Source: DATCDE01 sp038252405 (GTDB lineage Bacteria > Actinomycetota > Actinomycetes > Prado026). Taken from it: a DNA stretch of 17,264 bases. Location of the stretch: assembly GCA_038252405.1 (NCBI GenBank), contig JBBSAJ010000048.1, positions 1 to 17,264 of the forward strand, read 5' to 3'. A model generated the notes under the pieces. That model ran no database searches and was not told where the DNA came from. It saw only the letters and a list, made by a program, of their open reading frames with translations. Every line of letters begins with the position of its first letter. The stretch's first letter is position 1. Position numbers and translations under genes: made by a program. Shown here one piece after another: positions 1 through 7,097 of this stretch.

Positions 1-1
1 C

Positions 2-103
2 GAGGCCAACGCCCACATCTGGGCCGACCGCAACTCTCACCCCACTGACTACCGACGCCGCCCCGCACGAAAGCAGCGCGAAGACGCCGGCTTCACGTTC
101 TGA
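2..103 (+). CDS. C-terminal end of an unrecognised protein (cut by window start)
   Basis: An open frame enters from the left edge and ends at a TGA at 101-103, giving the last 33 residues. The tail is basic and arginine-rich (YRRRPARKQRED) and ends GFTF. I do not recognise the family. Third codon positions are mostly G or C (27 of 33), which fits real coding sequence, although rarer codons (TCT, ACT, CGA, GAA) are commoner than in the genes downstream. It lies 30 bases before the HNH endonuclease on the same strand. The reading frame is clear, but with so little sequence this could also be a remnant. Confidence 0.45.
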   Translation, partial: EANAHIWADRNSHPTDYRRRPARKQREDAGFTF

Positions 104-125
104 AAAGTCACCCCCATCTGCGAGA

Positions 126-141
126 CAAGACACATGTTCGA
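126..141 (+). promoter_or_regulatory. Degenerate SOS (LexA) box overlapping the HNH gene start
   Basis: The actinobacterial LexA box is TCGAAC-N4-GTTCGA. Here the right half GTTCGA (136-141) is perfect and runs through the start codon, the N4 is ACAT, and the left half (CAAGAC) keeps only the final AC. So 8 of 12 defined bases match. Several 13E12/DUF222 genes of Mycobacterium tuberculosis are known LexA targets, which makes the position meaningful, but the left half looks too decayed for strong binding. Confidence 0.25.
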
Positions 142-1426
142 GTCGACCTCGCTCGAGGCGCCGGTGCTGCGGTCCCCCGTGGTCGCCCTGGTCACCGCGG
201 TGGACGCCCTCGTGACGGGCGACCCGATGGACCTCACCTTCGTGGAGCAGGCCGACGAGATCGCGGCGCTGGCCCAGGCCCGGGACCGGATCGAGGCCCG
301 GCGGCTCGCCCTGCTCGGCGCCGTGCAGGCCTCCGGCGCCTGGTCAGCGGGGGGCGCCCGCAGCGCGCGGGCCTGGCTGCGCGGGCTGGAGTCCAGCTCG
401 GACGCCGCGGCCGGGGCCGACCTCCGGCTGGCCGGCGCCCTGCGCGAGCACCTGCTGCTGGCCGCTGAGTCCCTGCGCAACGGCCAGCTGTCGGTGGGCA
501 AGGCCAGGGTGCTGGCCAGGGCGGCGCTGGGCTCGCAGCTGCGCCGCGACGCCATGGCGGACCCGAACCGCGGCGAGGCCCTGCTCCTGGAGCACGCTCC
601 GGATCACGAGATCGGCGAGTTCGGCCAGCTGGTCCGCCGCTGGGCCTACCGGGTCGATCCGGACGCCGACGACAACGCCTACCGCGAGGCCGCGGCCGGC
701 CGCGAGCTGCACCTGAGTCGCACCGCCGAGGGGACCCTGCTGCACGGCTGGCTCGCGCCGGTCGACGCCGAGGTCGTGGCGACCGCCCTGCAGGCCCAGA
801 TCGGTGTCCCGGACGCCGACGACCGGCGAACGCCCGGGCAACGCCGCGCCGACGCGCTGGTCTCGATGTGCCAGCGGCTGCTCGACTCGGGCTCGGTGGG
901 CCGGCACGCGAGCGTACGACCGCAGCTGGTCGTCCAGGTCTCCTACCAGGCGCTGGTCGCGGCTGCCGACGGCTGCGGCGTCGACCCGGCCGAGCTGCCG
1001 GGCACCGGCCAGGCCCTGCCGAGGGGCGTGCTGGACCGGCTCGCCTGCGACTGCGAGGTCACCCGGATCGTGTTCGGCCCGCAGTCGCAGGTGCTCGACG
1101 TCGGCCGGGCGCAGCGCACCTTCACCGGCCCGCTCCGCCGGGCGCTGGACGCCCGAGACGGCGGCTGCCTGTGGGGGCGGTGCAACGCCCCGCCGAGCCA
1201 GTGCGAGGGCCACCACTCGGTGAGCTGGCTGCGCGGCGGACCCACATCGGTCGACAACGGAGTGCTGCTGTGCTGGCACCACCATGACCTGCTGCACAGT
1301 CGCGAGTACGTGATCACCCGGGACGTGAATGACGGCGCCTGGGTGATCCGCGACCGACACGGGACCGTGATCAGCGCACGACTGCCCCGAGCCGGGCAGC
1401 TGCAGCTCGGGGAGCGGGCCGCGTGA
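134..1426 (+). CDS. DUF222 / HNH endonuclease domain protein (13E12 repeat family)
   Basis: This is a 430-residue protein of the DUF222-plus-HNH family common in actinomycetes (the mycobacterial 13E12 repeat proteins). The helical, alanine- and arginine-rich DUF222 part occupies roughly residues 30-300. The C-terminal HNH nuclease spans about 340-390: a Cys pair (C345, C350), C357, the catalytic-type H360-H361, then C380 followed by three histidines at 382-384, arranged like the zinc-binding HNH fold (GCxxxxC...CxxHH...LLCxxHH). The family is presumed to cut or nick DNA and is often repeated and mobile-associated, but its biological role is not settled. Its ATG is chosen because GTTCGA of a possible LexA box overlaps it and homologues tend to begin MF; the ribosome site is weak. 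It converges on ilvA with a 17-base gap. It appears intact. Confidence 0.9.
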   Translation: MFESTSLEAPVLRSPVVALVTAVDALVTGDPMDLTFVEQADEIAALAQARDRIEARRLALLGAVQASGAWSAGGARSARAWLRGLESSSDAAAGADLRLAGALREHLLLAAESLRNGQLSVGKARVLARAALGSQLRRDAMADPNRGEALLLEHAPDHEIGEFGQLVRRWAYRVDPDADDNAYREAAAGRELHLSRTAEGTLLHGWLAPVDAEVVATALQAQIGVPDADDRRTPGQRRADALVSMCQRLLDSGSVGRHASVRPQLVVQVSYQALVAAADGCGVDPAELPGTGQALPRGVLDRLACDCEVTRIVFGPQSQVLDVGRAQRTFTGPLRRALDARDGGCLWGRCNAPPSQCEGHHSVSWLRGGPTSVDNGVLLCWHHHDLLHSREYVITRDVNDGAWVIRDRHGTVISARLPRAGQLQLGERAA

Positions 1427-1443
1427 GGCGCCGCGACGAGTGG

Positions 1444-2655
1444 TCAGGCCGGCAGCACGGTGAAGCCGGCCTGCGCCAGCCGGGCGAGCACGGCGGCCGC
1501 GTGGTCCGGCCCGCGCGTCTCCAGCTCGACGTCGATCTCGACCTCGTCGTGCGACAGCGCCGCCTCGGTGCGGTGGTGGACGACGTCCAGCACGTTCGCG
1601 TCGGTCTCGGCCAGCACCCCGAGCAGGGTGGCCAGGTTGCCCGGGCGGTCCGGCACCCGCACCGCGATCGACAGGAACCGCCCGGCCGCGGTGAGGCCGT
1701 GCCGCAGCAGGCGCAGCATGAGCAGCGGGTCCACGTTGCCCCCGGACAGCACGATCACCACGGGCGGCTCGAAGGCGGTCGGGTCGTCGAGCACCGCGGC
1801 CACGCCGGCCGCGCCGGCCGGCTCGACCACCAGCTTGGCCCGTTCGAGGCACAGCAGCATGGCGCGGGTCAGCGACGCCTCGGGCACGGCCCGGACCTCG
1901 TCCACCAGCTCGCGCACGATCGCGAACGGGACCTCGCCGGGGCAGCCGACCGCGATGCCATCCGCCATGGTGGTCATGGTGGCGAGCGGCACCGGGTGCC
2001 CGGCGGCCAGCGAGGCCGGGTAGGCGGCCGCCTGCTCGGCCTGCACACCCACCACCCGGACGTCGGGGCGCAGCGACTTCACGGCCAGCGCGACCCCGGC
2101 CAGCAGCCCCCCGCCGCCGGTGCACACCACGACGGTGCGCACGTCCGGGCACTGCTCGAGGATCTCCAGGCCCACGGTGCCCTGGCCGGCCACGATGGCG
2201 CGGTGGTTGAACGGGTGGATGAGCACCGCCCCGGTCTCCCGCTCGAACGCCTGGGCCGCGACCAGCGCCTCGTCGAGGGTCTGCCCGACGAACCGGACCT
2301 CGGCGCCGTACCCACGGGTGGCCTGCACCTTGGGGATCGGCGCCCCGGTGGGCATGAACACGGTCGCCTTGGCCCCGAGCATCGACGCCGCCAGGGCCAC
2401 TCCCTGGGCGTGGTTGCCGGCGCTGGCGGCGACCACGCCGCGGGCCCGCTCCTGCGGTGTCAGCCCGCTGATCCGCGTGTAGGCGCCGCGGATCTTGAAC
2501 GAGCCGGCCCGCTGCAGGTTCTCGCACTTCAGGTGCACCGGCCCGCCGACCCGCTCGGTGAGCGGACGGGAACCCTCGAGCGGCGTCAGCCGAGCCACTC
2601 CCTCGAGCAGCACCCGGGCGGCACGGACGTCGTCCAGGGTCACGGGCAGGTCCAT
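1444..2655 (-). CDS. ilvA: Threonine dehydratase (threonine ammonia-lyase) with ACT domain
   Basis: A 403-residue PLP enzyme that deaminates threonine to 2-oxobutanoate and ammonia, the first committed step to isoleucine. The fold type II catalytic domain fills about residues 1-325: the PLP lysine is K54 in GSFKIRGA, followed by the SAGNHAQG substrate loop and the GGGGLLAG phosphate-binding loop. A single ACT domain follows from about 329 (VRVPDRPGNL), the short arrangement seen in many actinobacterial and TdcB-like enzymes rather than the long E. coli IlvA with two ACT-like modules. The start at ATG 2655 gives MDLPVTL, in line with homologue N-termini; no good ribosome site is visible. A weak TGGACT-16-CAGACT promoter would begin transcription at about the ATG. 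It diverges from the P450. Biosynthetic versus catabolic use cannot be told from sequence alone. Confidence 0.92.
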   Translation of the reverse strand: MDLPVTLDDVRAARVLLEGVARLTPLEGSRPLTERVGGPVHLKCENLQRAGSFKIRGAYTRISGLTPQERARGVVAASAGNHAQGVALAASMLGAKATVFMPTGAPIPKVQATRGYGAEVRFVGQTLDEALVAAQAFERETGAVLIHPFNHRAIVAGQGTVGLEILEQCPDVRTVVVCTGGGGLLAGVALAVKSLRPDVRVVGVQAEQAAAYPASLAAGHPVPLATMTTMADGIAVGCPGEVPFAIVRELVDEVRAVPEASLTRAMLLCLERAKLVVEPAGAAGVAAVLDDPTAFEPPVVIVLSGGNVDPLLMLRLLRHGLTAAGRFLSIAVRVPDRPGNLATLLGVLAETDANVLDVVHHRTEAALSHDEVEIDVELETRGPDHAAAVLARLAQAGFTVLPA

Positions 2656-2662
2656 GGCCGGG

Positions 2663-2690
2663 AGTCTGGCACCGAGCGGCGAGGAGTCCA
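2663..2690 (-). promoter_or_regulatory. Possible weak promoter of the threonine dehydratase gene
   Basis: On the minus strand TGGACT (2690-2685) and CAGACT (2668-2663) are separated by 16 bases, with 7 bases between the second element and the ATG at 2655. That geometry would give a leaderless message, consistent with the absence of a ribosome site. Neither hexamer is close to consensus, so this is only a candidate. Confidence 0.25.
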
Positions 2691-2694
2691 CACT

Positions 2695-2701
2695 GGAGGG
2701 G
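2695..2701 (+). promoter_or_regulatory. Ribosome binding site deciding the P450 start
   Basis: GGAGGGG precedes two in-frame GTG codons, at 2701 and 2713. It directly abuts the first, which is too close for normal initiation. It lies 11-13 bases before the second, a long but workable spacing, so GTG 2713 is preferred. Confidence 0.45.
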
Positions 2702-2712
2702 TGACCCGAACC

Positions 2713-4068
2713 GTGCCGCGTCCCCCCGGCCCTCGGGGCGGGTCCATGGTGTGGGCCCTGGCCACCCCCCGCCGCTCCCCCACGGACTTCTTCACCGCGA
2801 TCGCCCGCGCGCACCCGCGGCTGGCCCACGTCCGGATCGGCGCGGAGCACTACTACGTCCTCACCCACCCCGACGTCATCCGCGAGGTCTACGTCACGAA
2901 CGGCCGGTTCACGGTCAAGGGCCGGGCGCTGCAGCGGTCCAAGGTGCTGCTCGGCGAGGGCCTGCTCACGGCCGAGGGCGAGCACTGGCGGCGACAGCGC
3001 CGCCTGGTGCAGCCGGCCTTCCACCGCGACCGGATCCGCGGCTACGCCGACGACATGGTGGCTGCCACGCTGGAGCACACCGCGCAGCACTGGTCCGACG
3101 GGCGCCGGGTGGACCTGGTCAGCGAGCTGTCCATGCTCACCCTGACCATCGTGGGGCGGGCCCTGTTCGGCTCCGACCTGTCCGGGGACTCCCGTACCGT
3201 CGGTGCCGCGCTGGGGCAGATGCTGGCCGGCAGCCGCCGCCGAGTGCTGCCGGGCGGTCAGCTGCTGGACCGGCTGCCACTGCCGGTGAACGCGCGGATC
3301 GAGTCCTCGATCGCCGGCCTGGACGCCGTCGTCCAGCGGCTGATCGACGAGCACCGGGCCGCCGGGGACACCGGGGACGTGCTGTCGATGCTGCTGGCGG
3401 CCCGGGACGAGGACGACGGCACCGGGATGTCCGACCGGCAGGTCCGCGACGAGGTCATGACCCTCCTGCTGGCCGGCCACGAGACCACCGCGATGGGCCT
3501 GAGCTGGACGTTTTGGCTGCTGTCCCAGCATCCGGAGCAGTCGGCCGGGCTGCGGGCCGAGCTGGACGCCACCCTGGGCGGCCGGCCGCCGACCTTCGAC
3601 GACCTGACCCGGCTGCCACTGACCACGGCCACCTTCGCCGAGGCGCTGCGGCTGTACCCGCCGGCCTGGACCCTCGGCCGCCGGCTGACCGCGGACCTCC
3701 GGGTCGACGGCTGGACCCTGCCCGCGGGCTCGCTCGCGGTGGCCTCGCAGTGGGTGCTCCACCGCGATCCCCGGTTCTGGGCCCGGCCACTGGCCTTCGA
3801 GCCGGCCCGCTGGCTGGACGCCGCGGGCCGTTTCGACGAGGCGGCACCCGGCCAGCCGCGCGGCGCCTGGTTCCCGTTCGGGCTGGGCCAGCGGGTGTGC
3901 GTCGGCGAGCCGTTCGCCTGGGCCGAGGGGGCCCTGGTGCTGGCCACGCTGGCACAGCACTGGTCCCCCGAGATCGACCCCGGCTTCCGGGCGGTGCCCG
4001 AGCCGTCGGTCACCCTGCGCCCACGCGGCGGCCTGCCGACCACCCTGCGAGCATGTTCCCCGATTTGA
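2713..4068 (+). CDS. Cytochrome P450 monooxygenase
   Basis: A soluble bacterial P450 of 451 residues that would use electrons from a ferredoxin/reductase (none encoded here) to hydroxylate an unknown substrate. Landmarks: proline-rich N-terminus PRPPGPRG, helix C HWRRQRRLVQPAF, helix I oxygen-activating AGHETT (254-259), the ExxR pair E310 and R313 in EALRLYPP, a PERF-like FEPARW, and the heme loop FPFGLGQRVCVG with the iron ligand C396. All invariant residues are present. GTG 2713 keeps the PPGPRG segment; GTG 2701 or ATG 2746 are alternatives, the last of which would lose that segment. The TGA sits inside the -35 box of the following MarR gene. The marR-exporter pair just downstream suggests a detoxification or specialised-metabolite context, but that is inference. 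I cannot assign a CYP family. Confidence 0.93.
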   Translation: MPRPPGPRGGSMVWALATPRRSPTDFFTAIARAHPRLAHVRIGAEHYYVLTHPDVIREVYVTNGRFTVKGRALQRSKVLLGEGLLTAEGEHWRRQRRLVQPAFHRDRIRGYADDMVAATLEHTAQHWSDGRRVDLVSELSMLTLTIVGRALFGSDLSGDSRTVGAALGQMLAGSRRRVLPGGQLLDRLPLPVNARIESSIAGLDAVVQRLIDEHRAAGDTGDVLSMLLAARDEDDGTGMSDRQVRDEVMTLLLAGHETTAMGLSWTFWLLSQHPEQSAGLRAELDATLGGRPPTFDDLTRLPLTTATFAEALRLYPPAWTLGRRLTADLRVDGWTLPAGSLAVASQWVLHRDPRFWARPLAFEPARWLDAAGRFDEAAPGQPRGAWFPFGLGQRVCVGEPFAWAEGALVLATLAQHWSPEIDPGFRAVPEPSVTLRPRGGLPTTLRACSPI

Positions 4069-4093
4069 CCGACCCGCCCGGTCCGGGTCTAAT
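4065..4093 (+). promoter_or_regulatory. Sigma-70-type promoter of the MarR-exporter operon
   Basis: TTGACC (4065-4070) and TCTAAT (4088-4093) are separated by exactly 17 bases and are close to the TTGACA/TATAAT consensus, unusual in DNA this GC-rich. The predicted start, 6-8 bases after the -10 box, is 4099-4101 and coincides with the GTG start codon at 4100, so the message is probably leaderless. The -35 box contains the P450 stop codon. Confidence 0.75.
4071..4089 (+). promoter_or_regulatory. Inverted repeat in the promoter, likely MarR operator
   Basis: GACCCG (4071-4076) and CGGGTC (4084-4089) form a perfect 6-base inverted repeat around a 7-base centre. The repeat fills the spacer between -35 and -10 and enters the -10 box, so a bound dimer would block RNA polymerase. 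MarR proteins typically autoregulate through such palindromes. Binding by the adjacent regulator is inferred. Confidence 0.5.
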
Positions 4094-4099
4094 GGTTGC

Positions 4100-4555
4100 G
4101 TGCTGCAAGCAAATTCCTGTACGAGGGACGAGAACGAGCTGGCCGTCGCCCTCTATGCGGTGGTGCTCCGGCTGCGCCGACTGCCCCTCACCGGGCCGGT
4201 CGACAAGGCCGCCCTCGCCGTCCTGCACGAGACGCACCGGCTCGGGGAGGTCCGCCCCTCCGACCTCGCGGCCCAGATGCACCTGGACCTGTCCACGGTC
4301 AGCCGGCACCTGCGCGTGCTGGAGACCCGCGGGCTGGTCACTCGCACCCCCGATCCGCACGACGCCCGGGCGCACACCCTCGGCCTGACCGACGCCGGGC
4401 GGGAGGTTCTCGCCCACCTGCTCGACCAGCGCGCCGTGGCCATCCGCGACGCCATCGCCCACTGGTCGACCGAGGACCGACATGACCTTCGCCGACTGGT
4501 CCGCCAGCTGGCCCATGACCTGAACGACCGCACCCACGAGACGACGGAGCTGTAG
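4100..4555 (+). CDS. MarR-family transcriptional regulator
   Basis: A 151-residue dimeric winged-helix regulator, of normal length for MarR. A helical N-terminus is followed by the winged helix at about residues 35-95: GEVRPSDLAAQMHLDLSTVS is the helix-turn-helix with recognition helix STVSRHLRVLETRGLV, then the wing RTPDPHDARAHTLGLTDAG. The C-terminal helices (about 100-150) would complete the dimer interface. Such proteins usually repress a neighbouring exporter and release DNA when a small aromatic ligand binds. Its GTG start coincides with the transcription start predicted from the promoter, so no ribosome site is expected. The stop overlaps the exporter's GTG by one base, giving translational coupling. 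Autoregulation is likely through the inverted repeat at 4071-4089; the ligand is unknown. Confidence 0.92.
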   Translation: MLQANSCTRDENELAVALYAVVLRLRRLPLTGPVDKAALAVLHETHRLGEVRPSDLAAQMHLDLSTVSRHLRVLETRGLVTRTPDPHDARAHTLGLTDAGREVLAHLLDQRAVAIRDAIAHWSTEDRHDLRRLVRQLAHDLNDRTHETTEL

Positions 4556-6135
4556 TGACCGACCGAACCACCGACGCACCGGCCCAGGCCGGCGGCGTCG
4601 TCCCCACCCAGTTCACGCATCGGCAGATCCTGGTGATCCTGTCCGGGCTGATGACCGGCATGCTGCTGGCCTCGCTCGACCAGACGATCGTGTCCACCGC
4701 CCTGCCGACGATCGTCGGCGACCTCGGTGGCCTCCAGCACCTGTCCTGGGTGGTCACGGCCTACCTGCTGGCCTCGACGGCGTCCACGCCCCTGTACGGA
4801 AAGATCTCCGACCTCTACGGGCGCAAGCCGGTGTTCCGCTTCGCCATCATCGTGTTCCTCGTCGGCTCGATGCTGTCCGGGCTGTCCACCCAGATGTGGG
4901 AGCTCATCGGGGCCCGCGCCGTCCAGGGCCTGGGCGCCGGCGGCCTGATGGCGCTGGCCTTCGCGATCATCGGCGACGTCATCCCGCCGCGCGAGCGGGG
5001 TCGCTACCAGGGCTACTTCGGCGCGGTGTTCGCGGTCTCCTCGGTCGCCGGTCCGCTGCTCGGCGGCTTCTTCGTCGACCACCTGTCCTGGCACTGGATC
5101 TTCTTCATCAACATCCCGCTGGGCATCGTCGCGCTGATCGTCACCGACCGCGCGCTGCACGGGCTCAAGCACATCCGGCGCGAGCACAGCATCGACTACC
5201 TCGGCGCCGCCCTCATGGTCGGTGGCGTGACCACCCTGCTCCTCGGCATGGTCCGCGGCAGCGAGGTCGGCTGGGGCACCGTGGAGATCGTCGGCCTGCT
5301 GGTCGCCGGCGTCGTGCTGTCCACCCTGTTCGTGTGGTGGGAGGGACGCGCCGCCGAGCCGATCCTGCCGCTGCGGCTGTTCCGCAACCGGATCTTCTCG
5401 GTGGCCAGCGCCATCGGGTTCATCATCGGCTTCGCCATGTTCGGGGCCATCGTGTTCCTGCCGGTGTACCTGCAGATCGTCCGTGGCGTCTCCCCGACGC
5501 AGTCCGGCCTCGAGCTGCTGCCGCTCATGCTGGGGCTGTTGACGGCGTCGATCGGGTCCGGACGCCGGATCACCACGACCGGCCGCTACAAGCGGTTCCC
5601 GATCGCCGGCACCGCGATCACCGCGGTGGCCATGTTCTTGCTGTCCACCCTCGGCTCGCACACGTCGTACTGGCAGATCGCGCTGTACATGCTGACCCTC
5701 GGCGTGGGCATCGGCCTGGTCATGCAGGTGATCGTGTTGGCCACCCAGAACTCCGTCGACCCGCGCGACATGGGGGTGGCGACGTCCTCGTCGACGTTCT
5801 TCCGGTCGATGGGCGGCACCTTCGGGACGGCGCTGTTCGGGACCATCCTGGCCAACGGGCTGGTCTCCCAGCTGGCCCACCGGCTGCCCCCCGCCGCCCT
5901 GCAGGGGATCAACCCGGCCCAGCTCACCGGCTCCCCGCAGGCGATCGCCGCGCTGCCGCCGGCCGTCCGCGGGCCGGTCGTCGAGTCGTTCGTCTCGGCG
6001 CTCGGCAACGTCTTCGTCGCTGCCGTCCCCGTCGTGCTGCTCGCGTTCGTGCTGACCTGGTTCCTCAAGGAGATCAAGCTGCGCAGCCACCACGGCGCGA
6101 CCGACGAGGTCGTCGAGCCGGCCGGCGTGATCTAG
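4555..6135 (+). CDS. MFS multidrug exporter, DHA2 (EmrB/QacA) type, 14 helices
   Basis: A 526-residue inner-membrane proton-driven exporter of the DHA2 family; the length and hydrophobic pattern fit 14 transmembrane helices. Helix 1 carries the family motif LASLDQTIVSTALPTIVGDL with D42, loop 2-3 has motif A (GKISDLYGRKP, about 82-92), and helix 5 has motif C-like GPLLGGFF followed by WHWIFFINIPLG. Start GTG 4555 overlaps the MarR stop (TAGTG) and has GGAG at 4546-4549, five bases upstream. It forms an operon with the MarR regulator and probably exports the compound sensed by it. A polar loop at about 440-475, before the last helix, is usual for the family. The substrate cannot be read from sequence. 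The TAG stop shares CTAG with the stop of the convergent ROK kinase. Confidence 0.94.
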   Translation: MTDRTTDAPAQAGGVVPTQFTHRQILVILSGLMTGMLLASLDQTIVSTALPTIVGDLGGLQHLSWVVTAYLLASTASTPLYGKISDLYGRKPVFRFAIIVFLVGSMLSGLSTQMWELIGARAVQGLGAGGLMALAFAIIGDVIPPRERGRYQGYFGAVFAVSSVAGPLLGGFFVDHLSWHWIFFINIPLGIVALIVTDRALHGLKHIRREHSIDYLGAALMVGGVTTLLLGMVRGSEVGWGTVEIVGLLVAGVVLSTLFVWWEGRAAEPILPLRLFRNRIFSVASAIGFIIGFAMFGAIVFLPVYLQIVRGVSPTQSGLELLPLMLGLLTASIGSGRRITTTGRYKRFPIAGTAITAVAMFLLSTLGSHTSYWQIALYMLTLGVGIGLVMQVIVLATQNSVDPRDMGVATSSSTFFRSMGGTFGTALFGTILANGLVSQLAHRLPPAALQGINPAQLTGSPQAIAALPPAVRGPVVESFVSALGNVFVAAVPVVLLAFVLTWFLKEIKLRSHHGATDEVVEPAGVI

Positions 6136-7097
6136 GCCGGGTTCCAGTACCGGTCCGGCTGCAGGATGAGCGCCGCCGCGCCCACCAGGCCGGCGTCCTG
6201 GCCGAGGGTCGCTGGCACGACCCGGACCTCCCGCGCGTAGGAGAGCCGGGCGTGCCGGCGGAAGGACGCCTCCAACGGGTCGAACAGCAGCGGCCCGGCC
6301 TGGGACAGCCCGCCGCCGACCGCCACCACGGACAGGTCGAGCAGGTGCGTCACCGAGGCGATCGCGACGCCGAGCGCCCCGCCGGCCCGCTGCATCGCGG
6401 CCAGCGCCACCGGGTGCCCGCGCCGGGCGTCCTCAACCAGCTCCCGGGCCGAGTGCTCCTCCCCCCACGCGGCGGTCGGGCGCCAGCCCTGCTCCTCCGC
6501 CCAGCGGGCCAGGTTCGGACCGGCGGCCACCGCCTCCAGGCAGCCGACGCCGCCGCACACGCAGTCCGGCCCGTTGGGGTCGACCACCACGTGCCCGACG
6601 TGGCCGGCGTTGCCGTGCGCGCCGTCCACCACCCGGTTGCCCAGCACCAGGCCGCCGCCGACCCCGGTCGACACCACCATGCCCAGCAGGTGCGCCTGGC
6701 CCTTGCCAGCGCCGCGCGCGTGCTCGCCCACGGCGACGCACACCGCGTCGTTGTGCACCCGGACGGGCACCGTCGAGAACCGCTCGGCCAGCCTCGGGCC
6801 CAGCGGGAAGTCCCGCCAGGCCGGGATGTTCAGCGGCGAGACCACCCCGGTCGGCCAGTCCATCGGCCCGCCACAGCCGACCCCGACACCGGCGACGCCC
6901 CGCGGCCCGACGGACGCCGTGACGATGTCCACCAGGCTCATCAGCGCCGTCCACAGCGCGTCGGCGTCGGTGCGCGGGCCGCGGGGGGTGCGGGTGCGCG
7001 CCGCCTCCCGGATCCGGCCGGTCGAGTCGACCAGCGCCGCGGCCAGCTTGGTCCCGCCGACGTCCAGCGCCAGCACCGGCCGGTCGTCGGTCGTCAC
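6132..7097 (-). CDS. ROK-family sugar kinase (glucokinase-like)
   Basis: A 321-residue cytosolic ROK protein that would phosphorylate glucose or a related sugar with ATP. It starts with the phosphate-binding DVGGTKLAAAL, has the catalytic aspartate D117 in VHNDAVCVA, the second ATP loop STGVGGGLV, and the ROK zinc site CVCGGVGCLE with C179, C181 and C186. There is no N-terminal helix-turn-helix, so this is an enzyme rather than a ROK repressor; glucokinase, N-acetylmannosamine kinase or fructokinase remain possible, glucokinase being the commonest of this length. The GTG at 7097 lies within the FIST gene's TGA (GTGA, 4-base overlap), so the two are translationally coupled. The end overlaps the exporter stop at CTAG. 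Confidence 0.9.
   Translation of the reverse strand: MTTDDRPVLALDVGGTKLAAALVDSTGRIREAARTRTPRGPRTDADALWTALMSLVDIVTASVGPRGVAGVGVGCGGPMDWPTGVVSPLNIPAWRDFPLGPRLAERFSTVPVRVHNDAVCVAVGEHARGAGKGQAHLLGMVVSTGVGGGLVLGNRVVDGAHGNAGHVGHVVVDPNGPDCVCGGVGCLEAVAAGPNLARWAEEQGWRPTAAWGEEHSARELVEDARRGHPVALAAMQRAGGALGVAIASVTHLLDLSVVAVGGGLSQAGPLLFDPLEASFRRHARLSYAREVRVVPATLGQDAGLVGAAALILQPDRYWNPA

Noticed and set aside
344..2527. Long minus-strand open frame of 727 codons across the HNH and ilvA genes
   Set aside because: It is a GC-rich shadow: it has no recognisable domain in its HNH part, and its upstream part is a different frame of ilvA giving low-complexity Gly/Arg/Ala sequence.
1423..2712. Extension of the P450 frame upstream, opposite ilvA, as a fusion protein
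   Set aside because: The upstream residues are His/Gln/Arg-rich shadow of ilvA with no domain. The P450 proper begins at the PPGPRG segment near a ribosome site.
4153..6093. Minus-strand open frame of 646 codons opposite marR and the exporter
   Set aside because: Composition (Asp/Gly/Gln/His/Arg repeats) is that of an antisense shadow, while the plus strand carries well-recognised MarR and DHA2 proteins.
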